Origin: Hydractinia symbiolongicarpus
Taxonomy: Eukaryota > Cnidaria > Hydrozoa > Anthoathecata > Hydractiniidae
Length of the DNA stretch: 64,000 nt
Direction: 5' to 3'
Assembly: GCF_029227915.1 (NCBI RefSeq)
Contig: NC_079875.1
Span: 26,856,001 to 26,920,000 of the forward strand
Part shown: positions 1-13,900 of the stretch, piece by piece
Layout: every line of letters starts with the position of its first letter
Numbering within the stretch: position 1 is the stretch's first letter
Position numbers and translations under genes: made by a program
Notes under the pieces: model-generated
Database searches by the model: none
What the model was told of the DNA's origin: nothing
Seen by the model: the letters and a program-made list of their open reading frames with translations, nothing else

Positions 1-125
1 GTATTTTCTTTTCTTTCTTCTGAATTTTCTTTTGTCATTCTATAAATAAATTAAAAACAGATGCAGCGTTCTTTGGATCAGGTAAATGTAAAAATAGATG
101 ATAAATCAGTAAAAACGCAACTTAC

Positions 126-168
126 CATCGGCTACTGCAATTTTCTTCCCAACCACTGTTAGTTTCAT
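126..168 (-). CDS. possible 5' coding exon, product unknown
   Basis: The minus strand has an ATG at 168 that opens 14 codons (MKLTVVGKKIAVAD plus one base) and ends at a strong consensus donor, GTAAGT, starting at 125. The short hydrophobic/basic beginning resembles the first strand of a ubiquitin-like or chaperone-type domain, but it is too short to assign. The next exon should lie near or beyond position 1. An acceptor-like TTATAG around 45 leads into an immediate in-frame stop in this phase, so that acceptor is unlikely. The gene is therefore probably cut by the window edge. This call rests only on the ATG plus donor, and could be chance. Confidence 0.3.
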
Positions 169-1114
169 TTTTATTCTTTTCTCGTCTTCAAAAACTCTTC
201 TCCCTCGCTCAACGCGGCTAATTTCGACAAAGCACAGAATTGAATCGTTTTGGTTAATGAATTTCTATTCTAAAAATGTCGTGGGATATCAGTAACCGTG
301 GTATGAATAACATAATAAATGACATAGACAAGATACAATGTCATTATTAATTCCTTACTGGGTAGTTATAATAAACACAAAAAACAATTAAACTAAAAAC
401 CTACGCTTGGGGAATATGTTTTACAAAAAAGTTAAAGAATATTAGTTCCCAAATACTGTACTTAGTCTATTATTTCCGCTTTGATTTGGTGTCAGTTATA
501 TTTAATTCGGGTGTTAACACCTTTCTTAGAAATTGTAAACATTGGATCTAAAGAATATCCGAAAATAACATAACTAATGAAGACTAGGTTGCTGTAAAAA
601 GTTCTACACGTGTTTAAAAGTGTGAGGTATGAGACATGAATTATGAGGTGCGGTGTCCAGTCAACCATCGCGACCCAGGTTTAAGTCAATTGTTGACTGA
701 AAAAAGAAAGATATTTCCAGGCTGTATTAGTCAGTTTTCTGAAATTATGCAAATCTTTCTTTTTTCTAATATAAACATTACTTAATCACGCTTAAAATTT
801 GTTTTTAGAAAATAATGTATTGTATGTCCAAAATATACTAGTGTACCTCGGTTATTGTTCTAACGATGAATTTCTAAATGCTTAGTTTTTAATTATTTTT
901 TTTAATCGATGTCTAAAAGTAAATTTGAAATATATCATGGAAAGCAAGCCTGTGTGTCAGTAGTACAAATGGGGTTAATCACAGTTCCAAAACATTTTTT
1001 TCGACTTGAAATTGTTTTTATACTAAATATGTTTTTGTGTAATATCACGTTGTTTCGAATAATTTTTTCCTTCAAAATTTGCATTTTTAAAATCTTAGAC
1101 TTAACGTTTTTCAA
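169..1114. other. no recognisable gene (intergenic)
   Basis: AT-rich sequence. The only open frame, about 909-1142, has low-complexity hydrophobic codon content and runs into satellite sequence, so it does not look coding. I see no RNA gene or transposon end here. Confidence 0.5.
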
Positions 1115-1455
1115 TCCAACGGCTAAAATATATAGAACCTGATACGAGGCTGGACCCTAAAATCCAATTATCCCCTATCAATACGAAAAATCGCAAATAT
1201 ATGAGACACTCATCTCTTTTAAATATCCCTCTTATATAGCTATAGAACCTGGGACGAAGTTGTTGAACCTAAAGTACAATTATCTTGTTTAAATACGAAA
1301 AAATGCAAATATTTGAGACTCGTCACTTTGAAATGCCTCGTTTATCAATTCTACGTCTAAAATATATAGAACCTAATACGAGGTTGTCGTCCCTAAATGA
1401 CCATTATCTTCTATCAATACGAAAAAATCGCAAATATTTAACATTGTCTGATAGA
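1115..1455 (-). repeat. satellite remnant, about 2.7 monomers, minus orientation
   Basis: Three degenerate, consecutive copies of the ~120-124 bp satellite that dominates the window, inverted relative to the two large arrays. Each copy carries the diagnostic pieces 'ctaaaatatatagaacct', an 'acgagg'-like element, 'caattatc', 'atacgaaaaa' and 'gcaaatat', in that order. The copies are clearly more diverged from one another than those in the large arrays, so this is an old fragment. Confidence 0.85.
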
Positions 1456-1704
1456 TTATTAAGATTATTAAGTTTCACGCATGCGCTTTGTAATTTTTTG
1501 TTTTTTGTTTTTGTACAGTTTACGCATGCCCTTTATGTTTTAGTTGTCCTCTAGTAGGAAAACGTATTTCTCGTGGTTTTATTTCTTGTTCAAAAACTTA
1601 GTAAGAGGAAAACAGATTTCACAAAGTCTCTTTTTTTGAATGTCTCTATCTTAATAAAATCAACTGAGAATTAACCAACCATTATTATATCTACTTCCTG
1701 TTAT

Positions 1705-2124
1705 TTATTTATTTGTCATTTTGCTAAGCAAAACTTTAACATGGACTGTTTCATTGTTACTAGTGGTTTCACCAACCTTCTCTGCTGACGCAGGTAAAGC
1801 GCACTCCTCGTATTCATGATTTTCTTCCTTATTTTCTTGCTTCCCTTCAAAGTAGTGGTGTTCTTTTCCCGAATCATTTACGACATATCTATTTGAACTA
1901 TCATTGACCTGCGGTATTTTTTTATAACTTTTCCTTCTGTCCTTTATTTCATTGCTGCTTTTATTTAAGACGTCGACTTTTTTATAACACTGGCGAAGAG
2001 CGGTTAAAAACAGGGGTGCAATATTATCACATTCGTGGGTAGCGTTTTCTTTATCTTGATAATTCCCCAGGTGCAATGACGTGCGTTGTTGTTTTTTACG
2101 TATACTACTATTGAGTTTACACAC
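1705..2124 (-). CDS. hypothetical Lys/Asn/Glu-rich open frame, possibly an exon
   Basis: An open frame of about 139 codons, rich in K, N, E and S. There is no in-frame ATG at its 5' end; the frame opens just after a TAA at about 2.13 kb, so it would have to be an internal exon or non-coding. Directly upstream on the minus strand (about 2.13-2.27 kb), another frame encodes a cysteine-rich stretch (C-x-C-C then C, C, C) interrupted by a TGA. The two together could be a broken gene with a cysteine-rich module. I recognise no family, and chance is a serious alternative. Confidence 0.2.
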   Translation of the reverse strand: MCKLNSSIRKKQQRTSLHLGNYQDKENATHECDNIAPLFLTALRQCYKKVDVLNKSSNEIKDRRKSYKKIPQVNDSSNRYVVNDSGKEHHYFEGKQENKEENHEYEECALPASAEKVGETTSNNETVHVKVLLSKMTNK

Positions 2125-2290
2125 ATTAAAACATTAGGTCTATTATCTACTGCTTGTAGGCAAGGATTTTTTCCTGCGGAGTGGTTACATTTTCTCCAGG
2201 CGTGGCTATAACAATTTCAACACTTTTCTCTCTTTCCAGGACAACAAGAGCAGGTCTTACGACCTATAATGTAATACGTGTAACCCAGAC

Positions 2291-3955
2291 AATCGAATAT
2301 CGACTATACTATAACCATCTGTACTTATAAAATTCTTTTCATTCTGGTATACAGAGGAACATTCTTTAGCTTAGTAAACACCTTAAAATAATTCACCAAT
2401 CTCGTCATAATTCCACCAGTTCCCAGACTCCTTTTTTGGTTTAGCGAATGTGTATAAAACGTCCCCGTCAGCAGTTGGGTTGAATCCGTCATAATCTAAC
2501 AGTGTCATAACGAATCTAAATTAAAAATGGCGGCTATGTTATTTACGTGAAATGAAACTAAAAGTAGCTTGTGGATAACCGTATAACATAACTTATAGAA
2601 TGTCGTTAGACTTTGCCCACAAGGTTTTTTCGAGATTATCTAAATTGTTAACAAAAAAAGTTATCCGTTGGTTCAAATATTTATATTAATTAGGCTTATA
2701 ATTAACAAGGTAACTAACTTGCTAAGACTCGAGGCTAACACTTGGGTTGACACTTAAGCAATCCTTGATTCTTTGTTGTTGTTCTCCTATAAGACAAGAA
2801 AAATCATGAGACAATTTATAAAACTTTAAAATGGTATCCACAGCAATGTAAACAAAACTTTAATGTTTACAGGCGTTTACTTATTTATGCGCATAATCAA
2901 ATCACGTCCGATCTAATTACTTGAATCGTTGTCATAGTAGCTTCTGAAAAAGTTAATGTGCGTCTATGAATATTTCAAGAGACCTGGTGTGATTTCCTGA
3001 ACGTGATGCGACACTTTTTTTTTTGAATTACAAATCCATCGAATGCATTTGTCCACTTTAATGACTCATATACGAGATACCGTGAGGCGAGATGTTGATG
3101 GCCTGATGGACAGAAAGTGTGAACAGCAGGCCGTTGTGAATAAGAAAATCAAACAAAGAAATTTACGCTAAAATTCTTGCCAGTTATTCTTGAAAAAAGA
3201 AAAGAGTTGCATTTCGTCTTTCTGAAAGATCTATAAATCAAATTAATAAGCTGAGGCTTTCTTATGTGGTCTTGCTTTTTCTACCTCTACGCATATGGGT
3301 ACATTACGGAATTTTATTGCATAGCAAATAGGTTTGTGTTAGCCGAATAATTGCCTGTACGTAGTTTAGCACTTTAATTTCCTATAGATTTCTGCTATAT
3401 AAAGGTATATAAATTCAAAAATATTTTTGCCTTGTTCTTCAATAATAAATCAATATGCTCGTCTGTGACGCAACTCAAAAAGCGATAAAAAAGTTGAAAC
3501 AAAAATATGTCATTTTGTCATCATACATTTACTAATTCACAGTCAGAAATGACACAACAAGCAAACTTATTTATTTCTGTTTTACTTCAAAAGAACAATT
3601 TGGTCGCAGCGAAATGTTTCTGACTCACTATCGCCCTAATTTGTTGATAATGCTTTACTCTACAGGAGAAGAAGCTTGTATAACTGTGAAATCATCCATC
3701 GATGATGTATTAAAAAGTTGAATTGTGCAAGTAATTCAGTGGAAAATTTACGCATCTTAGCGAAACTACCGTCACGTATGTATCAAATAACACGCATCTT
3801 ATACATGTTGTCTAGATAACAAAATAATGACGTCACTGTTTTATTTGCATGGATTATCTTTTTTCCTGCTTTGTTGCTACCTTCAGAACTTCACCATGCT
3901 AGTGAACCATGATAGTAAAACTTTATAATTTGAGAAGAAGTTAGGAGAATATTGT
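2291..3955. other. no recognisable gene (intergenic)
   Basis: AT-rich sequence with no open frame of convincing composition, no satellite copies and no transposon motifs that I could see. Confidence 0.5.
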
Positions 3956-3957
3956 TA

Positions 3958-4797
3958 AGCTTATCTTGTATAACATTTATCTTTAAAGTGCAATTTTTTT
4001 GTATCAATACGAAAAATCGTAAATATATAACACTCGTCTCTTTTAAATGCCTCATTTCTCCATTTTACGACTAAAGTATATAGAACCTGAAACGAGGTTG
4101 TCGATCCTAAATGACAATTATCTTGTATCAATACGAAAAGCCGCAAATATAAGAGACACTTGTCTCTTTTAAATGCCTTGCTTATCCATTTTACGACTAA
4201 AATATAAAAAACCTTTGCGGAGGTTGTAGCACTAAGTGAAAATTATGTTGTATCAATACGAAAAATCGCAGATAAGTAACAGTCGTCTCTTTTAAATGCC
4301 TGGTTTATCAATTTCACGGCTAAAACATATAGAACCTGAAACGAGGTTGTCGATCCTAAATCACAATTATCTTGTATAAATACAAAAAATCGCAAATATA
4401 AGAGACACTTGTCTCTTTTAATTGCCTCGTTTATCAATTCTACGACTAAAATATATAGAACCTGAAACGAGGTTGTCGTCCCTAAATGACAAATAACTTG
4501 TATCAATACGAAAAGTCGCAAATATAAGAGACACTTGTCTCTTTTAAATGCCTTGCTTATCCATTTTACGACTAAAATATAAAAAACCTTTGCGGAGGTT
4601 GTAGCACTAAGTGATAATTATGTTGTATCAATACGAAAAATCGCGGATAAATAACACTCGTCTCTTTTAAATGCCTGGTTTATCAATTTCACGGCTAAAA
4701 CATATAGAACCTGAAACGAGGTTGTCGACCCTAAATGACAATTATCTTGTATAAATACGAAAAATCGCAAATATGTTACACTCGTCTCTTTTATATA
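3958..4797 (-). repeat. satellite array B, about 7 monomers, minus orientation
   Basis: About seven copies of the ~120-124 bp satellite, inverted relative to the large arrays. A distinctive variant monomer carrying 'cctttgcggaggttgtagcacta' features occurs at about 4.16-4.25 kb and again about 366 bp later (4.53-4.62 kb), so the block has a three-monomer higher-order period. It ends abruptly at about 4797 in unique sequence. Confidence 0.9.
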
Positions 4798-4800
4798 GTT

Positions 4801-7800
4801 TAGTTCTTTCCAAAAAAAAGCTTATAATACGAACTATGAAAGAGCCATTAGCTTACGCAACAGCCTTTAGTGGAGGCCAATTCCACAAACTTTGTTCTTC
4901 AGTATATTGCATGTGGTCTTTTCCCACAAAATTTTACACAAAATTTTAAGAAACCGCAGTTTGCAACATAAAAACACAAACAATCTTACCACCCTCTCAT
5001 AATTTAAAATAAAGTCATAAGCCCACGTAAATTTCCAATCAAATGTCTACAAACCTCTGTAAGAATAACCTGGTATTATACGTGTAGGCTGACAAAAGTT
5101 TAACAGGATGGCAGAATCAAAACAGTAAAAAATAACTTAACACACACGCTTTAACTTCTGAAAAAGTTTATTGCACTGGTCATATTGCACGTAGTCCCCT
5201 GTGAAAATGTGAAAATAATTATACTCTTATGGGCATGAAAATACATCCTACTATCCTGCAAAAGTTTAAGTCCTTGAAAGATTTTGTAGGTAGCTAGCTA
5301 GCTTGTTACATCATAATTCGTGCTCATAAAAGAAAAGAAGTTTCGAAACTAAGGTAGCTAGCTATAGATAATTAAAAAAGAGGAATAACAATATAAGTCA
5401 TAGGTTAGAGCTAGCCATGGATGAGGAGCTGAACTTGGAGGTTAACATTATCTAGCTAGTTATCGGCTTGCTAAATAAAAAATGTTGGTGTTTTAACTTT
5501 TGCGGGTGTCCAAACCTTTAATTTAATGCTGAGCCTCTGAGACATCTCACACGTTAAGGTAAATATACTTTCACGTGTTCTAGCCATATTTAAATCTTAA
5601 ACCAATTTCAAGACTACGAACGGAGATTTTAAGGTAGCATACTAAAGTCAGATAGCTAGCCTTCATTGCTATTCCTTTAAAATTTTTCTTCAGTTTTAAG
5701 AGCTTTTTAAAATTTCTGAAAGTGGCCAAATACTAGGGGAATTTTCAAATAATGTTTTAAATGCAGTGTTCTTTTTACGGTATATATGTATAACACAGAC
5801 ATTTAAATGTGTTTTTATTAACTGACAAAAACTTTGGCAGTTTTATTTTGCAAAATAAAATTGCTTAGTAATTGTTTTGGCTATACGGGGTAACAACGGG
5901 CTGTTTCTTGTGTTTATGTTTAAACCGAAGTTAAGATATAATTTTTTTAAAAAAGGGTTCTACGCTTTTAGATGTGCGACATGGTATATTTGCACTAAGT
6001 GCTCCGCCTGGTGTTAGCGACAAACTGTTTCCTGTGTTTCTTTTTAACCGAAGTTGCGATAAATTTTTTTTGAAAAGGGTATTAATGTAATTAACTGTAT
6101 GGATAAGCGTACTACGTTCAGTATCCTAAAAAAAAAAATGGCAGACGCCGGGTCCCCTGGCTAATTTAAATTTAATTTTCCGTCCATTTTATTCCAATTT
6201 CAAATCCTGAAATTTGCACATTTAACCACATTTTAATCGTCTTTTCGGTTTTACTAATCAAAACAGTGTTAATGCTGGGTGCTTTGGGTAACGTTCTAAC
6301 GACGTAAAAAAATAGTACTCAAAATAAGCTGTATTTACCATAAAATAACAATTAAGTTTGGTTAAAATCACTGTCGTGCCCTGTTTCGGTTTTGACAGAT
6401 GGAATCAGAAGATTCGGGTTAATTGTGCTTATGTAAAAAATTTTTGAAGAGCCTGAAACTACAAGAACGTGTAATTAAGTAGTATGGGCACAGACCACAA
6501 AGTTGTTAAGCTAAGAAAAATTGTCATAGTTTACGAAATAATGCTGTTGTCATACATTCTGGCAAAGTGGTAAAATCTATGACAGGAAGCAATTCCCAAC
6601 TGAAAGTTTTGCAGTTGCCAACTTTGTGGCAACATATAAAAACATTTGAACATTAGAAATGCGGAAACGCTTATAACTTTAGAAAGAAACGCGAACCCCG
6701 ATAAAACTTAGCAATCTTATTGCAATAAAAAAGTAATAAATAAAAAAACATTCTACCATTTTTTATGAACATACGATCTTGTAAAAAGGAACTATTATAA
6801 TATTAATATATTTTTTTCTTTACGTTTCATATATATACATAGCTAATAGAAAAAAAAATTAATTAGCAAAATGACGTTTAACATCACATAGACGAAAATC
6901 AACTTTATAATCATCAATATGAACATCCGCCTTCTCCGCCCGTAATTAAAAAACGTAGTTGATAGTTTATATCAGAAAAGAAAAGAACGCTTTGCATAAT
7001 TTCAAAGAACTCAATGATTCATCTCTTCAGTCAACAAATAATCAGATTCTCAAGCTTCAGTTGCGATTGTTGGCACAAAATCTCACGGTTCAATGTAGCC
7101 CAATTCAGCCTTTCTTTAAACACGTAATATATTTTTATAACAACCTAGTCTTCAATAGTTATGGCGGCCATGGACTATTTTTTCTGCCCGGACAACAAAA
7201 ATGCAATGGAGCGAAAACGTACAAACCTTGCCATATTTACAGTTTACGAGACAGATTATAACAAAAATAAAATAGCATTTCACCTGATAGTTATAAAGGA
7301 AGTGACTTCCACAGTGGAATTACTAGCACACCTTTAACTTCTTTGTCAATGGTAAGTAGTTGTATTGATGCACCCAAGAATATAAAAATGCGTCTGCGCC
7401 TGAACTTCCTGAGCACAAGAAATTTGAATAAAATCTATCCTGTTTCTTGTTTTGAAAAGTAGCGACACATTCAATTGTAAAAGATCCCCATTGTGACTAC
7501 CTGGATACATTCTGGACTAGTCTCCCAATCAACGTAATCTATATTTCTCGAGATTTTATCAGCGGTTTTATTAAGGAACCTTATAAGATTGATATAATAA
7601 AATCTTAATAGTTCAACTATCTTTAATGAAATACTTTAATACTCCCAGATGAAATTATCTTAGTAGCTGTGTAATTATCAGTAAACCAAGTTGTTCCTTA
7701 AGTTACTATAAGCCAAACTCTACCGCTTTTAATTCGCAATACGGAGCGGACACCATCTTATAACCTCTGTTTTCATTTGCTGCCCTGTCAGCAACTTCTA

Positions 7801-7985
7801 CGCCTTCTGATTGGACAAAAATATTTTTCTTTCTTGATCTTGTATACAAGACGAAATATAGCTCCTGGAGAGTTTAAATCAAAAGATTTTTCTAAAAAAT
7901 CTATATATACAATGGAATAAAAAATTATAAAGCAGTCGCCCAGATATTCGGTTTCCATAGTTCCTATTAGTGCCAAAAGGTTTTT
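4801..7985. other. gene-poor intergenic region
   Basis: No coding region is supported. Within it are several GCTAGC/TAGCTAGC motifs (about 5290-5470) and a degenerate direct repeat (listed separately). Open frames near 6959-7261 and 7788-7997 lack coding character or recognisable domains. Confidence 0.5.
5895..6088 (+). repeat. degenerate ~65-bp direct repeat pair
   Basis: The segment at about 5898-5965 (with 'ctgtttcttgtgttt' then 'aaccgaagtt' then 'ttttaaaaaaggg') recurs at about 6022-6088 with substitutions ('ctgtttcctgtgttt', 'aaccgaagtt', 'tttgaaaaggg'). The offset is about 120 bp. It is not related to the main satellite and is probably a small tandem-repeat relic. Confidence 0.55.
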
Positions 7986-7989
7986 TCCA

Positions 7990-10900
7990 TTAAACACCTA
8001 GATATTGGAATTAGGGTCAGCAACTTTGTCTCAGGTTCTATATACTTTATCCGTAAAATTAATAAACGAGGCATTTAAAATTGACGAGTGTCTCATATAT
8101 TTGCGATTCTCGTATTGATACAAGATAATTGTCATTTAGGGTCAACAAATTTGTCTCAGTTTCTATATACTTTGGCCGTAAAATTGATAAAAGAGGCATT
8201 TAAATTTGACGAGAGTCTCATATATTTCCTATTTTTCGCATTGATGCAGGAAAATTGTCATTTAGGGTCAACAACTTCGTCTCAGGTTCTATATATTTTA
8301 GCGGTAAAATTGATAAACGAGGCATTTAAGAGACACGAGTGTCATGTATTTGACATTTTTCGTATTGATAAAAGATAATTGTCATTCAGGGTCAACAACT
8401 TCGTCTCAGTTTCTATATATTTTAGCCGTAAAATTGATACACGAGGCATTAAAAAGAGACGAGCGTTGTATATTTGCGATTTTTTGTATTGACACAAGAT
8501 AATTGTCATTTAGGGACGACAACCTCATCTCAGATTCTATATATTTTAGCCGTAAAATTGATAAACGAGGCATTTAAAAGAGCCGAGGGTCTCATATATT
8601 TGCGACATTTTGTATTAATACAGGATAATTGGAATTAGGCTTAGCAACTTCGTCTCAGTTTCCATATATTTTGGCTGTATAATTAATAAAGCGAGGCATT
8701 TAAAAGAGACGAGTGTTATTTATTTGCGATTTTTCGAATTGATACAAGATAATTGTCATTTAGAGACGACAACCTTGTCTCAGGTTCTATATATTTTAGT
8801 GGTAAAATTGATGAACCAGGAATCTAAAAGAGACGAGTGACTCATATACTTGCCATTTTTCGTATTGATACAGGATAAATGTCATTTAGGGACGACAACC
8901 TCGTCTCAGGTTCTATATATTTTAACCGAAAAATTGATAAACAAGGCACTTTAATGTGTGCCATGAATTTGCGATTTTTCGTATTGATCAAGATAATTGT
9001 GCTTTAGGGTCAAAAACGTTTCAGTTTCTATATATTATAGTCCTAAAATTGATAAACAAGACATTTCAGAGTGACGAGTGTCGTGTATTTGCGATTTTTC
9101 GTATTGATACAAGATATTTGTCATTTAGGGACGACAACCTCGTCTCAATTTCTATGAATTTTTGTCGTAAAATTGATGAACGAGGCATTTCAAAGTGTGC
9201 TATGTATTTGCGATTTTTCGTATTGATCAGGATAATTGTACTTTAGGGTCAACAAAGTATAAGGTTCTAGATATTTTTCGCGTAAAATTAATAAACAAAG
9301 CATTTCAAAGTGACGAGTGTCATATATTTGCGATTTTTCGTATTGATACAGGATAATTGTTATTTAGGGTCAACAACGTTGTCTCAGGTTCTGTATATTT
9401 TAGCCGTATAATTGATAAACGAGGCATTTCAAAGTAACGAGTGTCATGTACTTGCGACTTTTCTTATTGATACAAGATAATTGTACGTTAGGGTTAACAA
9501 CGTCTCAGATTCTATATAATTTAGTCATAAAATTGATAGACGAGGCATTTCAAAGTGTGCCATGTATTTGCGATTTTTTGTATTGATACAAGAGAATTGT
9601 TATTTAGGGACGACAGCCTCGTGTCAGGTTCCATATATTTTAGTCGTAAAATTGACAAACGTGGCATTTAAAAGAAACGCGTTTTATACATTTGCGATTT
9701 TTCGTATTGATACAAGATAACTTTCATTTAGGGACGACAACCTCCTCTCAGGTTCCATATATTTTAGTCGTAAAGTTCACAAACGAGGCATTTCAGAGGG
9801 TGCCATGTATTTGCTATTTTTCGTATTGATCAAGATAATTGTCACTTAGGGACGACAACCTCGTCTCAGGTTCTATATATTTTAGCCGTAAAATTGATAA
9901 ACAAGGCACTTTAATGTGTGCCATGAATTTGCGATTTTTCGTATTGATCAAGATAATTGTGCTTTAGGGTCAAAAACGTCTCAGTTTCTATATATTATAG
10001 TCCTAAAATTGATAAACGACACATTTCAGAGTGACGAGTGTCGTGTATTTGCGATTTTTCGTATTGATACAAGATATTTGTCACTTAGGGACGACAACCT
10101 CGTCTCAGGTTCTATATATTTTAACCGAAAAATTGATAAACGAGGCATTTCAGAGTGATAAGTGTCATGTATTTGCGATATTTCGTATTCAAACAAGACA
10201 TTTGTCATTTAGGGACGACAACCTCGTCTCAGTTTCTATATATTTTAGTCGTAAATTTGATAAACGGGGCATTTCAAAGTGTGCCATGTATTTGCGATTT
10301 TTCGTATTGATCAAGATAATTGTCATTTAGGGACGACAGCCTTGTCTCAGCTTCTATATGTGTTAGTCGTAAAATTGAAAAACGAGGCATTTAGGAGAGA
10401 CGAGTGTTTTATATTTGTAAGCTTTCGTATTTATACAAGATAATTCTAATTTCGGGACGACAACCTCGTCTTAGGTTCTATATATTTTTCGTGTAAAATT
10501 CATAAATGAGAAATGAGGCATTTCAAATTGACGAGTATCATATATTTGCGATTTTTTGTATTGATACAAGATAATTATCATTTAGGGACGACAACCTCGT
10601 CTCAGGTTCTATATATTTTAGCCGTAAAATTGATAAACGAGGCACTTTAATGTGTGCCATGAATTTGCGATTTTTCGTATTGATCAAGATAATTGTGCTT
10701 TAGGGTCAAAAACGTCTCAGTTTCTATATATTATAGTCCTAAAATTGATAAAAGAGGCATTTCAGAGTGACGAGTGTCGTGTATTTGCGATTTTTCGTAT
10801 TGATACAAGATATTTGTTATTTAGGGACGACAACCTCGTCTCAATTTCTATATATTTTATTCGTAAAATTGATAAACGGGGCATTTCAAAGTGACGAGTG

Positions 10901-13900
10901 TCATATATTTGCGATTTTTCGTATTGATACAGGATAATTGTTATTTAGGGTCAACAACGTTGTCTCAGGTTCTGTATATTTTAGCCGTATAATTGATAAA
11001 CGAGGCATTTCAAAGTAACGAGTGTCATGTACTTGCGACTTTTCTTATTGATACAAGATAATTGTACGTTAGGGTTAACAACGTCTCAGATTCTATATAA
11101 TTTAGTCATAAAATTGATAGACGAGGCATTTCAAAGTGTGCCATGTATTTGCGATTTTTCGTATTGATACAAGATAACTTTCATTTAGGGACGACAACCT
11201 CGTCTCAGGTTCTATATATTTTAGCCGTAAAATTGATAAACAAGGCACTTTAATGTGTGCCATGAATTTGCGATTTTTCGTATTGAAGAAGATAATTGTG
11301 CTTTAGGGTCAAAAACGTCTCAGTTTCTATATATTATAGTCCTAAAATTGATAAACGAAACATTTCAGAGTGACGAGTGTCGTGTATTTGCGATTTTTCG
11401 TATTGATACAAGATATTTGTCATTTAGGGACGACAACCTCGTCTCAATTTCTATATATTTTAACCGAAAAATTGAAAAACGAGGCATTTCAAAGTGTGCT
11501 ATGTATTTGCGATTTTTCGTATTGATCAGGATAATTGTACTTTAGGGTCAACAAAGTAAAATGTTCTAGATATTTTTCGCGTAAAATTAATAAACAAGGC
11601 ATTTCAAAGTGACGAGTGTCATATATTTGCGATTTTCCGTATTGATACAGGATAATTGTTATTTAGGGTCAACAAGGTTGTCTCAGGTTCTGTATATTTT
11701 AGCCGTATAATTGATAAACGAGGCATTTCAAAGTAACGAGTGTCATGTACTTGCGACTTTTCTTATTGATACAAGATAATTGTACGTTAGGGTTAACAAC
11801 GTCTCAGTTTCTATATAATTTAGTCATAAAATTGATAGACGAGGCATTTCAAAGTGTGCCATGTATTTGCGATTTTTTGTATTGATACAAGAGAATTTTT
11901 ATTTAGGGACGACAACCTCCTCTCAGGTTCCATATATTTTAGTCGTAAAGTTCACAAACGAGGCATTTAAAAGAGAGGAGTGTTACATAATCGCCATTTT
12001 TCGTATTGATACAAGATAATTGTTATTTAGGGACGACAACCTCGTATCAGTTCCTAGATATTTTAGTCGTAAAATTGATCAACGGGGCATTTCAATGTGT
12101 GCCATGTATTTGCAATTTTTCGGATTGATACAAGATAATTGTCATTTAGGATCAACAACCTCGTCTCAGGTTCTATATATTTTAGTCATAAAATTGATAG
12201 ACGAGGCATTTCAAAGTGTGCCATGTATTTGCGATTTTTTGTATTGATACAAGAGAATTTTCATTTAGGGACGACAACCTCGTCTCAGGTTCTATATATT
12301 TTAGTCGTAAAATTGAAAAACGAGGCATTTAGAAGAGACGAGTGTTATATATTCGCCATTCTTCGTATTGATACAAGATAATTTTCATTTAGGGACGACA
12401 ACCTCGTCTCAGGTTCTATATATTTTAGTCGTAAAATTGAAAAACGAGGCATTTAAAAGTGAGTAGTGTTATATATTCGCCATTCTACGTATTGATACAA
12501 GATAATTTTCATTTAGGGACGACAACCTCGTCTCAGGTTCTATATATTTTAGTCGTAAAATTGACAAACGAGGCATTTAAAAGAGACGAGTGTTATATAC
12601 TTGCGATTTTTCGTATTGATCAAGATAATTGTTATTTAGGGACGACAACCTCGTCTCAGGTTCTGTATATTTTAGCCGTATAATTGATAAACGAGGCATT
12701 TCAAAGTGTGCCATGTATTTGCGATTTTTTGTATTGATACAAGAGAATTTTTATTTAGGGACGACAGCCTCGTGTCAGGTTCCATATATTTTAGTCGTAA
12801 AATTGAAAAACGAGGCATTTAGGAGAGACGAGTGTTATATATTTGCAATTTTTCGTATTGATACAAGATAAATGTCATTTACAGTCAACAACTTTGTCTC
12901 AGGTTCTTTTATCTTAGCCGTGGAATTGATAAACGAGGCATTTAAAAGAGAGTAGTGTTATATATTCGCCATTCTTCGTATTGATACAAGATAATTTTCA
13001 TTTAGGGACGACAACCTCGTCTCAGGTTCTATATATTTTAGTCGTAAAATTGAAAAACGAGGCATTTAAAAGAGAGTAGTGTTATATATTTGCAATTTTT
13101 CGTATTGATACAAGATAAATGTCATTTACAGTCAACAACTTTGTCTCAGGTTCTTTTATCTTAGCCGTGGAATTGATAAACGAGGCATTTAAAAGAGAGT
13201 AGTGTTATACATTTGCGATTTTTCGTATTGATACAAGATAACTTTCATTTAGGGACGACAACCTCCTCTCAGGTTCCATATATTTTAGTCGTAAAGTTCA
13301 CAAACGAGGCATTTCAGAGGGTGCCATGTATTTGCTATTTTTCGTATTGATCAAGATAATTGTCACTTAGGGACGACAAGCTCGTCTCAGGTTCTATATA
13401 TTTTAGTCGTAAAATTGAAAAACGAGGCATTTAAAAGAGAGTAGTGTTATATATTCGCCATTCTTCGTATTGATACAAGATAATTTTCATTTAGGGACGA
13501 CAACCTCGTCTCAGGTTCTATATATTTTAGTCGTAAAATTGAAAAACGAGGCATTTAAAAGTGAGTAGTGTTATATATTCGCCATTCTACGTATTGATAC
13601 AAGATAATTTTCATTTAGGGACGACAACCTCGTCTCAGGTTCTATATATTTTAGTCGTAAAATTGACAAACGAGGCATTTAAAAGAGACGAGTGTTATAT
13701 ACTTGCGATTTTTCGTATTGATCAAGATAATTGTTATTTAGGGACGACAACCTCGTCTCAGGTTCTGTATATTTTAGCCGTATAATTGATAAACGAGGCA
13801 TTTCAAAGTAACGAGTGTCATGTACTTGCGACTTTTCTTATTGATACAAGATAATTGTACGTTAGGGTTAACAACGTCTCAGATTCTATATAATTTAGTC

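Noticed and set aside
6959-7261. 100-codon plus-strand open frame
   Set aside because: No domain, no splice context, and composition typical of AT-rich non-coding sequence.
7788-7997. 69-codon minus-strand open frame next to array C
   Set aside because: No recognisable motif; partly overlaps the satellite edge.
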